64,000 nucleotides of DNA from UBA830 sp002295635 (GCA_002295635.1 DBHK01000006.1:104468-168467), one strand, 5' to 3'. Positions 10,004 to 20,329 are shown, numbered from the stretch's first letter. Numbers and translations are program-made. The notes: generated from the letters alone by a model not told the origin.

Positions 10004-11409
10004 CTGGGGTTTTGTGGACCTCGGCAGAGGCCGCTACGGCCACCGGTGGTACCGCAACCTCAGATTGGGCCGCAACTGGTATCTCGATCGATACGCGAAC
10101 TTTAGATGCCGGCGATCTTTTCATTGCACTAACCGGCCCAAATTTCGACGGAAACGACTTCGTAAACAAGGCATTCGAAGCAGGTGCTTCTGCAGCGCTG
10201 GTTAAGCGGGGCGTCGCACTTGAAAGCCGACCTGGCTTGATTGCAGACGACACTTTACAGGCGATGGAATCCCTTGCTGTCGCCGCTCGGGCGAGATCCG
10301 ATGCAAAAATTGCGGCCATCACGGGGAGTGTTGGAAAAACAGGGACCAAAGAGGCATTAGCCCATGTTCTTTCCAGCCAAGGCGAGGCGAGCTATAGCAG
10401 GGGTAATCTAAATAACCATTGGGGCGTGCCGCTTTCAGCGGCACAAATGCCGGCAAACACAAATTTTGGAATCTTTGAGATCGGCATGAATCGGGCGGGC
10501 GAGATCAAACCGCTTGTAGGTCTAATTAAACCGCATGTCGCCGTTATTACTGCAATTGCATCTGCGCACCGAGAATTTTTCGAATCGGTCGAAGGAATCG
10601 CTCGCGCCAAGGGAGAAATATTCTCCAGCATTGATGGTGGAATCGCTGTCATAAGCCACGATACGGAGTATTTCTCATTGCTTTCCGATATGGCTTTGGA
10701 TGCTGGTGCAGGGGAGATCGTCTCTTTCGGTCAGCATTCGGGCGCCGATATGCGCCTTATAGACTCTATGCCTGACACAACCGGTTGTTCTATCGATGCG
10801 CTCTGGCGCGGAGAACCGATCTCCTACAGGTTGGAACAACCCGGCATACACTGGGCCCATAACAGCCTTGCCGTGCTAGCCACCGCGGAGGCCTTGGGCG
10901 CAGATATGCAACGAGCTGCAAACGATCTTGCAACCATACCTACCCTGCCAAGGCGTGGTGTCGTCCACATTATCCCTTGGGAAGAAGGTACAATCCGCCT
11001 AATCGATGACTCATATAACGCCAATCCGGAGTCCATGAATGCAGCTCTAATGACACTTGGGCTAATGCAACCGGAAGGTGGCCGCCGCGTTGCAATCATC
11101 GGTGACATGCTAGAATTGGGTGATACCTCCTACGCAGCCCATGCAAGTCTCAAGGATTCGATCGAGAGGAACGGCGTCGATACAGTATTTTTAGTGGGCA
11201 CCGAGATGACTGCGCTTGCCAACGAGCTTGATAGCAACCGGATCAGTGCAACTGCAGACACCGCAGCCGCACTAATGCCAGCGGTCATGTCAGGACTTAA
11301 GGCTGGCGACGTCGTCACTGTAAAGGCGTCAAACGGTACCGGACTTAGTCAGATTGTGGATGCTCTAACAGAACCCGAAACTTTTCCTATCACCTCTAAT
11401 AGAAACTGA
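10000..11409 (+). CDS. murF: UDP-MurNAc-tripeptide:D-Ala-D-Ala ligase MurF
   Basis: 469 residues. It adds D-Ala-D-Ala to UDP-MurNAc-tripeptide, the last cytosolic ligation of the precursor. The P-loop TGSVGKTGTK is at residues 108-117, with the Mur ligase middle-domain block EIGMNRAGEI and the C-terminal LIDDSYNANPESM that marks MurF. The ATG overlaps the murE stop (ATGA), so the two ligases are probably translated together. Length is normal. Confidence 0.96.
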   Translation: MTGVLWTSAEAATATGGTATSDWAATGISIDTRTLDAGDLFIALTGPNFDGNDFVNKAFEAGASAALVKRGVALESRPGLIADDTLQAMESLAVAARARSDAKIAAITGSVGKTGTKEALAHVLSSQGEASYSRGNLNNHWGVPLSAAQMPANTNFGIFEIGMNRAGEIKPLVGLIKPHVAVITAIASAHREFFESVEGIARAKGEIFSSIDGGIAVISHDTEYFSLLSDMALDAGAGEIVSFGQHSGADMRLIDSMPDTTGCSIDALWRGEPISYRLEQPGIHWAHNSLAVLATAEALGADMQRAANDLATIPTLPRRGVVHIIPWEEGTIRLIDDSYNANPESMNAALMTLGLMQPEGGRRVAIIGDMLELGDTSYAAHASLKDSIERNGVDTVFLVGTEMTALANELDSNRISATADTAAALMPAVMSGLKAGDVVTVKASNGTGLSQIVDALTEPETFPITSNRN

Positions 11410-11427
11410 AGAAGGAGAACAAGAAGC

Positions 11428-12516
11428 ATGCTCTATAATCTCCTGTTCCCCTTTGCAGACGACGTCAGTATCTTCAATTTATTCCGCTATATAACTCTTC
11501 GTACTGGCGCTGCAACTGTCACCGCCCTTTTCGTCAGTTTTTTAGTTGGACCTGCGTTCATTCGGTGGCTGAAGAAAAAACAGGCTGAGGGTCAGCCAAT
11601 ACGGGAAGATGGTCCCCAATCGCACCTTGTTACCAAAAAGGGTACTCCAACAATGGGCGGGGTACTGATATTATTTGCACTCGGCATTGCAACTCTATTG
11701 TGGGCTGATCTTACTAACCAGTATGTATGGGCGGTGTTACTGGTAACGCTCGGTTTCGGAGCAATCGGTTTTATCGACGACTACCAGAAACTGACAAAAC
11801 GTTCTAGCGACGGACTACCCGGGCGCATAAAGCTTATTTTACAAATAATAATTGGAGGTGTCGCAACGATTTGGATTACGGTCATCTCTGACCCAGATCT
11901 TTCCCAAGGTCTCGCCATTCCTTTCGTTAAAGACTTCCTAGTGCCACTAGGCTGGTTCTTCCTCCCATGGGCGATTATCGTCATGGTCGGGGCTTCCAAC
12001 GCAGTGAATTTGACCGACGGTCTCGACGGTCTCGCTATTATGCCGGCGCTCATCGCGGCCGCGTGTTTCGCACTGATCGCATACGTGGCCGGTAACTTTG
12101 TATTCTCAAATTATCTGCAAATTCATTTCGTTCGTGGATCTGGCGAACTAGCTGTCTTCTGCGGCGCACTGGTAGGCGCGGGACTTGGGTTCCTGTGGTT
12201 TAACGCTCCGCCTGCGATGGTTTTTATGGGAGACACCGGATCACTAGCTATCGGGGGGGCGCTGGGCGCGGTCGGGGTTGTGACAAAGCATGAAATCGTA
12301 CTAGCCATCATAGGCGGCTTGTTCGTTCTGGAGACCGTTTCTGTCATCGTCCAAGTAGTATCCTTCAAGCTCACCGGGAAGCGAATATTCCGAATGGCAC
12401 CCCTTCACCACCATTTCGAGCAAAAAGGCTGGGCGGAACCAACCATCGTAATCCGCTTCTGGATCATCGCATCAATCCTCGCTCTCGCCGGTCTAGCAAC
12501 GTTGAAGTTGAGATAG
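11428..12516 (+). CDS. mraY: Phospho-MurNAc-pentapeptide translocase MraY
   Basis: 362 residues with about ten membrane helices. It transfers phospho-MurNAc-pentapeptide to undecaprenyl phosphate at the inner membrane, making lipid I. Family blocks visible are GTPTMGG after a charged loop, FIDDYQKLTKRSSDGL, NAVNLTDGLDGLA with the catalytic Asp residues, and MAPLHHHFEQKGW near the C-terminus. The ATG has a clear AAGGAG site about ten bases upstream. An 18-base gap separates it from murF. Confidence 0.97.
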   Translation: MLYNLLFPFADDVSIFNLFRYITLRTGAATVTALFVSFLVGPAFIRWLKKKQAEGQPIREDGPQSHLVTKKGTPTMGGVLILFALGIATLLWADLTNQYVWAVLLVTLGFGAIGFIDDYQKLTKRSSDGLPGRIKLILQIIIGGVATIWITVISDPDLSQGLAIPFVKDFLVPLGWFFLPWAIIVMVGASNAVNLTDGLDGLAIMPALIAAACFALIAYVAGNFVFSNYLQIHFVRGSGELAVFCGALVGAGLGFLWFNAPPAMVFMGDTGSLAIGGALGAVGVVTKHEIVLAIIGGLFVLETVSVIVQVVSFKLTGKRIFRMAPLHHHFEQKGWAEPTIVIRFWIIASILALAGLATLKLR

Positions 12517-12526
12517 GCAGCCCCGA

Positions 12527-13909
12527 ATGATTCCAGTCACTTCCCGGCATTCTCAGAGTATCGCTGTTTTCGGGCTCGGCACGTCCGGACTTGCAACCGC
12601 ATTAGCGCTTTCAGCCGGCGGAGCAATAGTATCGGCATGGGACGACAACCCAGATCGTCGCGCCGAGGCCTCGAATAAGAATATCGTGCTCACCGATCCT
12701 ACGATGATGGACTGGTCAACGCAGGATGCACTCATTCTCAGTCCAGGTGTGCCATTAATGCACCCTGCACCTCATCCGGCGATTACGGGAGCCCAAGCGG
12801 CCGGAAAACAGGTGATCGGCGATGTGGAGTTATTATTCGAGAATGTAGCTAAGGCTAGGTTGATCGGGATTACCGGCACCAATGGGAAATCAACCACCTC
12901 GTCGCTGATACACCACGTTCTCCGGTCTGCAAACGTCCCTGTCCAGATCGGCGGGAATTTTGGTCCACCCGCACTCGACCTCGAACCCATCAGGACGGAT
13001 GATACACTTGTGCTCGAGCTATCTTCCTATCAGCTTGACCTAATTGAGACCGCTGCCTTCGACGTTGCGGTTTTCTTAAATCTGGCACCAGATCATCTCG
13101 ATCGGCATAGGGATATGGAGGGATACGCGTCGGCGAAGAAACGCATATTTCAAAACCACCGTAAATCAAAGCAGACTGCGGTTATCGGTGTGGATGATAT
13201 CCACGGCGTTACTGCGGCTGCGGAATTATCTGAAAGGGCAGCGTGGACGACCATCGAGGTGTCAGCCGAGCGGGTGCTCCCTAAGGGAGTATATGTAACT
13301 GAGGGCATCCTCACTGACCAAGACGGCTACCGCTACGATATCTCGAAGATCTCAACACTCCACGGACCCCACAATTGGCAAAATGCTGCTGCCGCTTGGG
13401 CTATCGCCCGCACGCTGGGCATTGCGCCTGATGTCATCGCAACCGCGTTCAAAAATTTTCCCGGCCTGCCACACCGTCTAGAAACCGTCGCCACTCTAGA
13501 TGGCATCCGTTTCGTCAACGATTCGAAAGCGACAAACAGCGAAGCCGCGTCCAAAGCATTGTCATCCTACGATCAGATATACTGGATCGCTGGCGGGGTG
13601 GCTAAAGATGGCAACCTAACGCCTTCGTTGGCAGACTTGGCCAGAGTACGGAAGGCTTACCTTATAGGGGATTCTGCCGCTGACCTTGGCGAAGAACTGG
13701 CGAAGTATGGTGTTTCTGTTTCAGAATCGGGCGACCTAGCTACCGCGCTCAATGAGGCGAGGGCAGATGCCACCACCGACAAACTTAAAGGATCGGTTAT
13801 TCTATTCTCGCCTGCTTGTGCCTCTTTTGATCAATATCCTAATTTTGAGAAACGGGGCGATCATTTCCGGGAATTAGTAATGTCACTGACTGCGGAGGAA
13901 AGGGTATGA
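12527..13909 (+). CDS. murD: UDP-MurNAc-L-Ala:D-Glu ligase MurD
   Basis: 460 residues. It adds D-glutamate to UDP-MurNAc-L-alanine. An N-terminal Rossmann-like domain (VFGLGTSGLATALAL) binds the UDP part, the P-loop GITGTNGKST is at residues 114-123, and the block LNLAPDHLDRH follows in the central domain. The C-terminal domain carries FVNDSKATN and IAGGVAKDGN. It starts ten bases after mraY and overlaps ftsW by four bases. Confidence 0.96.
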   Translation: MIPVTSRHSQSIAVFGLGTSGLATALALSAGGAIVSAWDDNPDRRAEASNKNIVLTDPTMMDWSTQDALILSPGVPLMHPAPHPAITGAQAAGKQVIGDVELLFENVAKARLIGITGTNGKSTTSSLIHHVLRSANVPVQIGGNFGPPALDLEPIRTDDTLVLELSSYQLDLIETAAFDVAVFLNLAPDHLDRHRDMEGYASAKKRIFQNHRKSKQTAVIGVDDIHGVTAAAELSERAAWTTIEVSAERVLPKGVYVTEGILTDQDGYRYDISKISTLHGPHNWQNAAAAWAIARTLGIAPDVIATAFKNFPGLPHRLETVATLDGIRFVNDSKATNSEAASKALSSYDQIYWIAGGVAKDGNLTPSLADLARVRKAYLIGDSAADLGEELAKYGVSVSESGDLATALNEARADATTDKLKGSVILFSPACASFDQYPNFEKRGDHFRELVMSLTAEERV

Positions 13910-15030
13910 CCGTCTTCGCCCGTTCCGACACATCAGTACTAGGTCGCTGGTGGTGGACAGTGGACCGGTGGACACTTACCGCAGTCTGCGCTCTTATCGC
14001 ATTCGGAATTATCATGGCTTTGGCCGCGAGCCCCGCGGTGGCGGAACGCATTGGACTTGATTACTTTTATTTCGCGCGTCGCCAGCTACTTTATATCCCC
14101 GTTACTTTAGGTATCCTGGTGGCTACCTCCTTGTTGTCCCCCACCGGGGTGTTCCGCGTTGCAGTGGTTACACTGGCGATATTCACGATTCTTCTAGTGG
14201 CAACGTTTATAATGGGAACCGAAATCAAAGGTGCCCGCCGGTGGATCGAGATCGGACCCATCTCGCTCCAGCCGTCGGAATTCCTTAAGCCCACTTTCGC
14301 AGTTGTAGCGGCTTGGCTTCTTGGATCAGCTAGGACCGGGGACGTCGCGCATGGGAATCTATTATCAATAGCCGCGTTGGGTACCCTAGTTGGATTACTT
14401 CTGCTGCAACCCGATGTAGGAATGGCAGTTGTTATCTCCTCAGTATGGTCCACACAATTCTTTCTCGCCGGTCTGCCACTTTACTGGGCAGTACTTATTT
14501 TATTGGGAGGCTTAGGCGCGATAGCTGCAGCATATTTCTTCTTGGCCCATGTTTCCAGCCGCATTGACCGCTTTCTCGACCCATCATCTGGCGACAGCTA
14601 CCAAATCGATCGCTCACTTGAGGCTTTCATGAACGGCGGCCTTTTCGGTCGCGGACCGGGTGAGGGAACCGTCAAGGAGGTTTTACCGGACGCCCATTCG
14701 GACTTTGTTTTTGCGGTCGCCGGAGAAGAATTTGGCCTTTTTATCTGCCTGATAATCGTTGGCCTATTTGCCTTCGTCGTCCTGCGCGGTTTTGCGAGGG
14801 CGCTACAGGAAACAGATCTATTCATTTTACTAGCGACTTCAGGGCTATTGGTCCAGTTTGGCTTGCAGGCTGTCATCAACATGAGTTCTACGTTGCGGTT
14901 GATGCCAACCAAAGGTATGACGCTGCCATTTGTTTCTTATGGTGGATCATCACTGATCGCGATGGGCCTCTGCATAGGGTTTCTGCTTGCCCTGACCCGC
15001 AAGCGCGTCGGCCCGGAGACACTAAGATGA
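13906..15030 (+). CDS. ftsW: Septal peptidoglycan polymerase FtsW (SEDS family)
   Basis: 374 residues with about ten membrane helices. FtsW polymerises lipid II glycan strands at the septum together with FtsI. Visible family features are KGARRWIEIGPISLQPSEFLK around residue 105, PDAHSDFVFAVAGEEFG with the catalytic Asp loop, and the C-terminal MTLPFVSYGGSSLIAMG. The start overlaps the murD stop (ATGA) and the stop overlaps murG in the same way. Confidence 0.96.
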   Translation: MTVFARSDTSVLGRWWWTVDRWTLTAVCALIAFGIIMALAASPAVAERIGLDYFYFARRQLLYIPVTLGILVATSLLSPTGVFRVAVVTLAIFTILLVATFIMGTEIKGARRWIEIGPISLQPSEFLKPTFAVVAAWLLGSARTGDVAHGNLLSIAALGTLVGLLLLQPDVGMAVVISSVWSTQFFLAGLPLYWAVLILLGGLGAIAAAYFFLAHVSSRIDRFLDPSSGDSYQIDRSLEAFMNGGLFGRGPGEGTVKEVLPDAHSDFVFAVAGEEFGLFICLIIVGLFAFVVLRGFARALQETDLFILLATSGLLVQFGLQAVINMSSTLRLMPTKGMTLPFVSYGGSSLIAMGLCIGFLLALTRKRVGPETLR

Positions 15031-16181
15031 CTGGGGGTAGGCATGTTATGTTAGCCGCCGGTGGTACCGGCGGACACATTTCTCCCGCAATTTCTGTAGC
15101 GGAGTCACTCTTAGAACGCGGTTACACTGTTTCGATAATCACGGACTCTCGGGGCGTGAACCTCGGGATGTCTCTACCCGAAGTCAGAGTATACCGAATT
15201 AGTGCTTCGGGTTTCAGTGGCAATGTTATCGCGAAATCTAAAGCTATATCGTCTATTTGTATTGGTGTGTTTCAGGCACACCTTCTTATCAGGAATTACC
15301 GTCCTTGTTGTATAGTCGGATTTGGCGGATATCCGTCAGTTCCGACGATGCTCGCCGCAACGACGCGCCGCCTGCCGTCGGTTATCCACGAACAAAACGC
15401 CGTACTCGGCCGTGCTAATCGTTTGGTTGCCCGTTGGGTATCTCGAATCGCTACTTCGTTTACCGAAACAAGAGGAATAGCAACCGGAAATAAATCAAAG
15501 GTGGTCGTAACGGGGAACCCAGTCCGGCATGCTTTCGCGGACGTTCGAATGCTCCCCTACCCGCCAATCGGACAAAACGGTGGAGGAATAAAGGTTCTTG
15601 TTCTTGGCGGAAGCCTCGGTGCGACAGTTTTCAGTGACATCGTCCCCCGCGCGGTTGCTGAAATGCCAAGTTCTCTCCGACATCACTTTGCGATCGTTCA
15701 ACAATGTCGTAAAGAAGATATTGACCAAACGCGCAAGATATATGAATCGGTCGGCATATCACCGGAACTCTCAACCTTTTTTGAAGACATTCACGAACGC
15801 ATTGCCGCAGCTCATGTCGTTATCTCTCGGGCCGGCGCCTCGACCCTTGCCGAGCTAGCAGAAGCGGGTAGGCCCGCGATAGTAGTACCTTACCCGCTAG
15901 CACTCGACGATCACCAAACGGCGAACGCCCGCTTAGTCCACGATTGTGGAGCCGGATGGTTGATCCCACAAGAAAATTTCACACTAGAAGTTTTGTCTAG
16001 CCTCCTGAAAGGTTTCGTCAATCTCCCGAATACCCTAACTAGCGCCGCAGAGGCAGCAAAATCTTTAGGGGGCCATAACGCAGCAAATGTCGTCGTGGAC
16101 CAAGTGGAACAATTAAGCGGGTTACGACCGGGAGGTGGTGCCGGCGAGCCCCCCCGATCGGCAAGGAAGATCGCAGCATGA
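15027..16181 (+). CDS. murG: Lipid II synthase MurG (GlcNAc transferase)
   Basis: 384 residues of the GT28 glycosyltransferase family. It adds GlcNAc from UDP-GlcNAc to lipid I on the inner face of the membrane. The lipid-binding G-loop AAGGTGGHISPA is at residues 10-21, the second G-loop is GGSLGA, and the donor-site stretch ISRAGASTLAELAEAGRP lies in the C-terminal half. The ATG overlaps the ftsW stop and the stop overlaps the murC start, both by four bases. Confidence 0.97.
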   Translation: MTGGRHVMLAAGGTGGHISPAISVAESLLERGYTVSIITDSRGVNLGMSLPEVRVYRISASGFSGNVIAKSKAISSICIGVFQAHLLIRNYRPCCIVGFGGYPSVPTMLAATTRRLPSVIHEQNAVLGRANRLVARWVSRIATSFTETRGIATGNKSKVVVTGNPVRHAFADVRMLPYPPIGQNGGGIKVLVLGGSLGATVFSDIVPRAVAEMPSSLRHHFAIVQQCRKEDIDQTRKIYESVGISPELSTFFEDIHERIAAAHVVISRAGASTLAELAEAGRPAIVVPYPLALDDHQTANARLVHDCGAGWLIPQENFTLEVLSSLLKGFVNLPNTLTSAAEAAKSLGGHNAANVVVDQVEQLSGLRPGGGAGEPPRSARKIAA

Positions 16182-17623
16182 CTGTTCTTCCCCTCAATAT
16201 TGGCACAATTCATTTCGTTGGTATTGGTGGAATCGGAATGAGTGGAATTGCCGAGATCCTGCATAACCTCAATTATTCTATTCAGGGAAGTGACATTGCG
16301 GATAATGCAAACGTGAGACGCCTCCGCCGCCTTGGGATCGACATTTCCGTCGGCCATGCCGCCGAAAATATTCGTGAGGCGGAAGTTGTCGTCATATCTT
16401 CTGCAGTCAAGCCAAACAACATAGAAATCTTGGAAGCGCGATCCCGCCTGATCCCAGTGGTTCCGCGAGCAGAAATGCTTGCAGAAATTATGCGGCTAAA
16501 GTGGGGAATTTCGGTTGCCGGTACACACGGGAAAACTACAACCACATCGATCATAGCTTCGATACTAGACGCTGGTCGGTTTGATCCCACCGTTATCAAC
16601 GGCGGCATCATAAATGCTTACGGTACAAATGCCCGCCTAGGTAGCGGGGAATGGATCATCGTGGAAGCCGACGAATCCGATGGAACATTTACGAAGTTGC
16701 CTTCCACTATCGCAGTAGTGACAAATATCGATGCCGAGCACCTAGATTACTACGGAGATTTCGAGACCCTTAAGATCGCATTCGTCAAATTCGTCCAGAA
16801 CATTCCGTTTTACGGATTTGCTACAATGTGTATCGACGATGCCGAGGTACAAGCCTTGATACCTCAGGTTTCAGATCGACGGGTCATTACTTATGGTTTT
16901 AGCCCGCAGGCCGATTTTCGGGCAATAGACGTATCGTCAAATCCTGCAGGTTCAAGCTTCACGGTTGTGGCTTCCAACAGAGGCGCGTCGCAATCCATTG
17001 AGCTCGGGCGGTTCGCCATGCCGATGGTTGGAGATCATAATATCCGCAATACGCTGGCGGCGATCGCGATCGCTACAGAGATGGGTGTACACGCCGACGT
17101 GGTTCGCGAAGCTTTGGGGGATTTCAGTGGCGTCAAACGTCGGTTTACCCAAGCCGGTACAGTAAATGAGGTTACAATCATCGACGACTATGGGCACCAC
17201 CCTGTCGAGATTTCAGCGGTTCTTGCCGCGGCGCGGACCAGTTCGCGCCGCAACGTTATCGCTGTTGTTCAGCCGCACCGCTACACGCGTCTTCGAGATC
17301 TGTTCGACGATTTCTGTACCTGTTTCAATGATGCAGATACCGTCATCGTCGCAGACATATACGCTGCCGGCGAGACGCCGATAGAGGGTTATGACCGAGA
17401 CACCTTAATCGAAGGTATACGCAGCCGAGGACATCGAAATGTTTTAGCATTGGAAAACGCCAACGCCCTACCCAAACTAATTTCCGAAATAGCACGCCCA
17501 TACGATTATGTGATCTGTTTAGGGGCCGGCAATATTACGGCATGGGCTAACGATCTACCCGGCAAGCTGTCAGATTTCTGGCGCACGGATAATGAAGCAG
17601 CAACATCAGTGGGAGGTGTCTGA
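16178..17623 (+). CDS. murC: UDP-MurNAc:L-alanine ligase MurC
   Basis: 481 residues. It adds L-alanine to UDP-MurNAc, the first peptide step. The N-terminal FVGIGGIGMSGIAEIL motif binds UDP, the P-loop AGTHGKTTTTS is at about residues 114-124, EADESDGTF follows, and DDYGHHPVEI marks MurC in the C-terminal domain. In enzyme order it precedes murD, but here it lies after murG, which is the usual dcw arrangement. Its stop (TGATG) shares one base with the murB start. Confidence 0.97.
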   Translation: MTVLPLNIGTIHFVGIGGIGMSGIAEILHNLNYSIQGSDIADNANVRRLRRLGIDISVGHAAENIREAEVVVISSAVKPNNIEILEARSRLIPVVPRAEMLAEIMRLKWGISVAGTHGKTTTTSIIASILDAGRFDPTVINGGIINAYGTNARLGSGEWIIVEADESDGTFTKLPSTIAVVTNIDAEHLDYYGDFETLKIAFVKFVQNIPFYGFATMCIDDAEVQALIPQVSDRRVITYGFSPQADFRAIDVSSNPAGSSFTVVASNRGASQSIELGRFAMPMVGDHNIRNTLAAIAIATEMGVHADVVREALGDFSGVKRRFTQAGTVNEVTIIDDYGHHPVEISAVLAAARTSSRRNVIAVVQPHRYTRLRDLFDDFCTCFNDADTVIVADIYAAGETPIEGYDRDTLIEGIRSRGHRNVLALENANALPKLISEIARPYDYVICLGAGNITAWANDLPGKLSDFWRTDNEAATSVGGV

Positions 17624-18549
17624 TGTTAGCCCGAGCGTCAACAGATCTCTTCGCATCCCTGCCCCCCACTCGCGGCGAGATTTCGATAAACGCTTCTTTA
17701 GCTGGCATCACTTGGTTTCGGACTGGCGGAACTGCAGAAGTCCTATTTCTCCCGGCTGATACCGACGATCTAAAGAGTTTCATCGAGTCTTTAGATAAGG
17801 AGATCGATATCACGGTTTTGGGTTTAGGTTCTAACGCGTTGATTCGGGATGGCGGCGTGCCCGGAGTGGTCATACATCTTGGCAAAAATTTCGGAGAAGT
17901 CACGTTTGACGGGGATGACGTTATCGCGGGCGCCGGGGCGCTAGACGTAACGGTCTCCCGTTCGTGTCATGAGCGGCGGCTGGCCGGACTCGAATTTCTC
18001 AATGGTATACCGGGCATGATAGGCGGCGCGCTTCGGATGAATGCTGGCGCCTACGGGTCCGAAATCTCGGACGTTCTGATATCCGCAGAGGCCATGGATT
18101 CCTCTGGAAAGATACGTAAGTTATCGAAGTCCGATTTCGGGTTTTCGTATCGACGCTGCTCGGTAGACGAAGACTGGATCTTCCTCTCCGCTCGCTTACG
18201 CGGGGTGCCTAGCGACCATGCAGCGATCGCCAAACGGATGTCGCAAATCAAGGCCAGCCGAAAATCCACCCAACCAATCCAGGAACGAACCGGCGGTTCT
18301 ACATTCAAAAATCCCCCCGACTCCCCCGCCTGGGAACTGATCGACGCAGCTGGTTGCCGTGGCCTTGTCGTCGGGGATGCCATGGTGTCCGAACAGCATT
18401 GTAATTTTCTGATAAATCGCGGAAACGCAACTGCCGCTGACCTAGAATGCCTGGGCGAAGAAGTCCGCCAACGGGTCAGGGCCCACTCGGGAATTTTGTT
18501 GGAATGGGAAATTCGGCTGATAGGCATCCCGGCGAAAGATGCATCATGA
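17623..18549 (+). CDS. murB: UDP-N-acetylenolpyruvoylglucosamine reductase MurB
   Basis: 308 residues. This FAD enzyme reduces UDP-GlcNAc-enolpyruvate to UDP-MurNAc with NADPH. The FAD-binding part includes TWFRTGGTAEVLF and LGLGSNALIRDGG. The substrate part includes GLEFLNGIPGMIGGALRMNAG, YRRC and GGSTFKNPP with the catalytic Ser. The length and the YRRC block fit the type I/IIb enzymes of alphaproteobacteria. It is coupled at both ends: TGATG with murC and ATGA with ddl. Confidence 0.96.
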   Translation: MLARASTDLFASLPPTRGEISINASLAGITWFRTGGTAEVLFLPADTDDLKSFIESLDKEIDITVLGLGSNALIRDGGVPGVVIHLGKNFGEVTFDGDDVIAGAGALDVTVSRSCHERRLAGLEFLNGIPGMIGGALRMNAGAYGSEISDVLISAEAMDSSGKIRKLSKSDFGFSYRRCSVDEDWIFLSARLRGVPSDHAAIAKRMSQIKASRKSTQPIQERTGGSTFKNPPDSPAWELIDAAGCRGLVVGDAMVSEQHCNFLINRGNATAADLECLGEEVRQRVRAHSGILLEWEIRLIGIPAKDAS

Positions 18550-19466
18550 GTACCTCTGTAGCTTTACTGACGGGTGGGTGGTCAGGTGAACGAGAGGTAT
18601 CCCTGATGGCTGGCGAAAATATCGCCGCTGCCCTTCGCGAGGCAGGCTATGAAGTACAGGAAATCGACGTAACGCAGGATATAACGTCCTTATTAAACGA
18701 TCTGACCCCGCCCCCGGACATAGTCTATAATGCGTTGCACGGACCTTACGGAGAAGACGGCTGCATTCAGGGCATTCTGGAGTGCCTGGGCGTCAGATAC
18801 ACGCATTCCGGCGTACTTGCTTCAGCAATGGCCATGAGCAAACCAATGGCGAAATATCTGTTCAAGGCAGCGGGCATCCCCAGCCCGGAATATTGTGTCG
18901 TCTCACGCGCCGATTTCGAGGCAGGAAAACGTATTGACCTTCCATATGTAATAAAACCTCTAAATGAAGGCTCCAGCATCGGTATTCGGATTATCCGGAC
19001 AGAGAAAGACGTCGCGGTACTAGGCGACGAAATCTGGGGCTATGGAAACCAAATGATGCTGGAAAGTTTCATTAACGGCCGGGAGATCACAGTATCTGTT
19101 CTGGGCGATAGGGCACTTGGCGTCACGGAAATACGCGGTCTTGAGGGTTTTTATGATTATGAAGCCAAGTATACCGAGGGGCGAGCTGAACATCTCGTTC
19201 CAGCGCCTATTCACGCAGATGCCTACAAAGCCGCTCTGGATTACGCGTTAAGAGCGCACCGGGCACTGGGATGCCGAGGGGTATCGCGAGCTGATCTGAT
19301 ATATGACGATCGCGACGGAGAACCCGGCAATCTATATCTCCTTGAAGTCAACACACAGCCAGGGATGACTCCGTTATCTCTCGTTCCCGAGCAGGCCGCC
19401 CATGCCGGAATCAACTTCAGCGACTTAGTTTGCTGGATCGTGGAGAACGCATCATGCGATGGATAA
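18546..19466 (+). CDS. ddl: D-alanine--D-alanine ligase
   Basis: 306 residues of the ATP-grasp fold, making the D-Ala-D-Ala used by MurF. The N-terminus VALLTGGWSGEREVSLMAG, the block ALHGPYGEDGCIQG, the ATP-binding YVIKPLNEGSSIGI and the C-terminal LLEVNTQPGMTPLSLVPEQA are all diagnostic. The frame is open for 33 codons further upstream, but the ATG at 18546 overlapping the murB stop gives the exact family N-terminus. The gene overlaps ftsQ by 13 bases. Confidence 0.96.
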   Translation: MSTSVALLTGGWSGEREVSLMAGENIAAALREAGYEVQEIDVTQDITSLLNDLTPPPDIVYNALHGPYGEDGCIQGILECLGVRYTHSGVLASAMAMSKPMAKYLFKAAGIPSPEYCVVSRADFEAGKRIDLPYVIKPLNEGSSIGIRIIRTEKDVAVLGDEIWGYGNQMMLESFINGREITVSVLGDRALGVTEIRGLEGFYDYEAKYTEGRAEHLVPAPIHADAYKAALDYALRAHRALGCRGVSRADLIYDDRDGEPGNLYLLEVNTQPGMTPLSLVPEQAAHAGINFSDLVCWIVENASCDG

Positions 19467-20329
19467 GTCATAGGCGCTCAATGAGTTTAAATGGCAAACT
19501 AACAAAGAATACGCGGAAACGCCGTATTCCGCGATTGGGGCGATATTCTCTCCGTAGCATAGGCGTTGCCTGTTGTTTTGTGTTTGCTGTTGGGGGATCA
19601 ACCTGGGTATGGAATTCCAGTTGGCCAGACAAGGCTTTACATTTGGTTTGGCAGTCTGTCGCAAAACATATGGCTGGATCAGGCTTGCGGGTAGAAGAAG
19701 TGGTGCTTCAGGGACGCCGTAACGCGTCTGCCGACCGTATTAGAAATGTTCTCGGGATCCAACGTGGAACGCCACTTTTAGCAATCAACTTGCAACAGCT
19801 CCGCCAACAGCTTGAAACCCTGCCGTGGATCCGGTTCGCGAGCTTGGAACGACAGTACCCAAATATTATTCACGTAAAAATCGCCGAGCGCCGACCGATC
19901 GCTCTTTGGCAGCGCGAAAACAAGTTGGTACTTGTCGACGAGGGTGGGACCATAATCACATCCAATAAATTGGAAAAATTCAGCAACCTTATTGTGGTAG
20001 TTGGTAAGGGCGCCCCTCTTGAGGCCGCATCACTGATGTCCTTTCTTGAGCAGGAACCGAAGTTAAAACAACGGGTCAACGCGGCGGTACGCGTTGGGGA
20101 TCGTCGGTGGAATATCCATATGGATAATGGAGTTCATGTTCGTTTGCCGGAAAAACGCCCTGAAGTAGCTTGGCGGCGGTTTGCCCGGCTCGAACAAAAA
20201 CACAAACTTTTGAAACAAAATCTGTTGTCGATCGATCTGCGAATACCGGACCAGATGATTGTCCGAACCCGCACCGCTCCCCCGATAACGAACCATAATG
20301 TCAATCATCAAGAGGGAAAAAATACCTGA
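19454..20329 (+). CDS. ftsQ: Cell division protein FtsQ
   Basis: 291 residues: a basic cytoplasmic tail, one membrane helix at about residues 32-53, a POTRA domain starting with LRVEEVVLQGRRN and containing GTPLLAINL, then the FtsQ beta domain (WIRFASLERQYPNIIHVKIAERRPIA is its conserved junction). FtsQ recruits FtsB/FtsL and tunes septal synthesis. The ATG at 19454 has GGAGA upstream and lies inside the end of ddl; an in-frame alternative 24 bases upstream has no ribosome site. Confidence 0.93.
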   Translation: MRWISHRRSMSLNGKLTKNTRKRRIPRLGRYSLRSIGVACCFVFAVGGSTWVWNSSWPDKALHLVWQSVAKHMAGSGLRVEEVVLQGRRNASADRIRNVLGIQRGTPLLAINLQQLRQQLETLPWIRFASLERQYPNIIHVKIAERRPIALWQRENKLVLVDEGGTIITSNKLEKFSNLIVVVGKGAPLEAASLMSFLEQEPKLKQRVNAAVRVGDRRWNIHMDNGVHVRLPEKRPEVAWRRFARLEQKHKLLKQNLLSIDLRIPDQMIVRTRTAPPITNHNVNHQEGKNT